Origin: Vespula vulgaris
Taxonomy: Eukaryota > Arthropoda > Insecta > Hymenoptera > Vespidae
Reading direction: 5' to 3'
Assembly (NCBI RefSeq): GCF_905475345.1
Contig: NC_066605.1
Location: forward strand, 3,745,501 to 3,809,500
Length of the DNA: 64,000 nucleotides
Below the pieces are notes generated by a model. That model was given only the letters and a program-made list of their open reading frames with translations. It ran no database searches and was not told where the DNA came from. The position numbers were made by a program, and so were the translations under genes. Shown one piece after another: positions 63,240 through 64,000 of the stretch (the stretch's first letter is position 1; the number at the start of each line of letters is the position of its first letter).

Positions 63240-64000
63240 CCTGTAGGGAGAATCATAAAAAGAATAGCGTTGGGAGTTCTATCTCGTAGATAGTGTGCAA
63301 ACATACTCGTATTTTAATTTTTATAAAAATAATATATAATATATAATATATATAATATATATTCATTAATTGTTATTTTTTAAATAATCGGCAAATGTAT
63401 ATACTTTATATGTATTTGCTATCAAACAAAATTAACCATGAGGTACTGTTGCTGTATTTTATCTAGTAGAGATCATTACGGAAGGCACGTTAACTATCAG
63501 AGCAGGAAATAAATATAAGAGATTGGATAGTAATTTCTTACTGAATTATCAAATAAGGAAGAACTTCTAAAAAATATCGACTTCCAATGTAGGAAATATA
63601 TAAAAATATTTCAAAATAAATAATTAATATAAAAAAAGGTTAAACAAATATTATAATATAAAAAAGATTTTGCAAATATTTTGAAAAATTAAAAAAAATG
63701 TTTTTTTTTTACTTTTGGAAATGTATAATAGGTTCCCTATTATAAGCACATAAACTTTACTTTTTCCAGTTCTAGATATTGTATCTATTATTCTACATCT
63801 AGACACATATTAATAATTTTTAAAATATTTTCAATATTCGGTTTCACTCTTTTCTTATAACGTAATCTACAGAATCGCGAAAGAGAGAATGGAAATAAAA
63901 TCTTCCAAAATGAAAACTTGGTATGATCAAGGAATAAATAAGAGAAATTTATTATAAAAAAAATAAGAAGACTAGAAGGTGTGGTTATTTAATCTTCAAA
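63240..64000. other. AT-rich sequence to window end, no recognised gene
   Basis: ATATAATATATA-rich, with poly(A) and poly(T) stretches. Nothing recognisable on either strand. Confidence 0.5.

Overview
The window is AT-rich animal chromosomal DNA. It has short introns (about 70-290 bases) with canonical GT/AG ends, many (TA)n, (CT)n and (ATACAT)n microsatellites, and relics of insect-type transposons (Tc1, Helitron, Jockey-clade non-LTR, Gypsy). Together with a cluster of CYP4-type cytochrome P450 copies this points to an insect. A hymenopteran, perhaps an ant, is my inference from the P450 type and the base composition. No bacterial, organellar or CRISPR feature was seen.

The only gene I can support as intact is a 12-exon CYP4-clan cytochrome P450 on the plus strand (15113-17945). 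It splices into an open frame of 514 residues with all P450 signatures in place. It lies in a P450 graveyard. An inverted, broken copy of the whole block is at about 3950-7520. A truncated inverted copy of exons 1-3 is at 18808-19331 and is almost identical over exons 1-2. Scattered exon relics of the same lineage lie at 41035-42790. A second, different CYP4 relic is at 27460-28330.

Layout. 1-2290: GC-richer satellite array (794-base unit). 3950-7520: inverted P450 pseudogene block. 8047-8546: assembly gap. 9590-10740: Gypsy gag/protease relic. 11060-14168: second satellite array, running straight into the P450 block. 14168-20095: intact P450 and its inverted partial copy. 20100-24530: no recognised gene. 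24530-26500: first copy of a segmental duplication whose second copy is at 44880-46920. 27460-28330: CYP4 relic. 28540-29190: candidate MITE. 36730-37860 and 38350-39521: two Tc1-like elements, the first scrambled. 41035-43440: P450 exon relics. 47490-47870 and 50863-51030: minisatellites. 51640-52790: Gypsy integrase tail and LTR-like sequence on the minus strand. 54205-56880: Helitron helicase copies arranged head to head. 58740-63000: decayed Jockey-clade element.

The picture is of a P450 locus that expanded by inverted and direct duplication next to satellite DNA and was then eroded by transposons, leaving one copy that still looks functional. I did not find a clearly new multi-gene system. 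The most interesting signals are the apparent gene-conversion tract between the intact P450 and its inverted fragment, the head-to-head Helitron copies, the scrambled Tc1 element and the shared satellite array ends.
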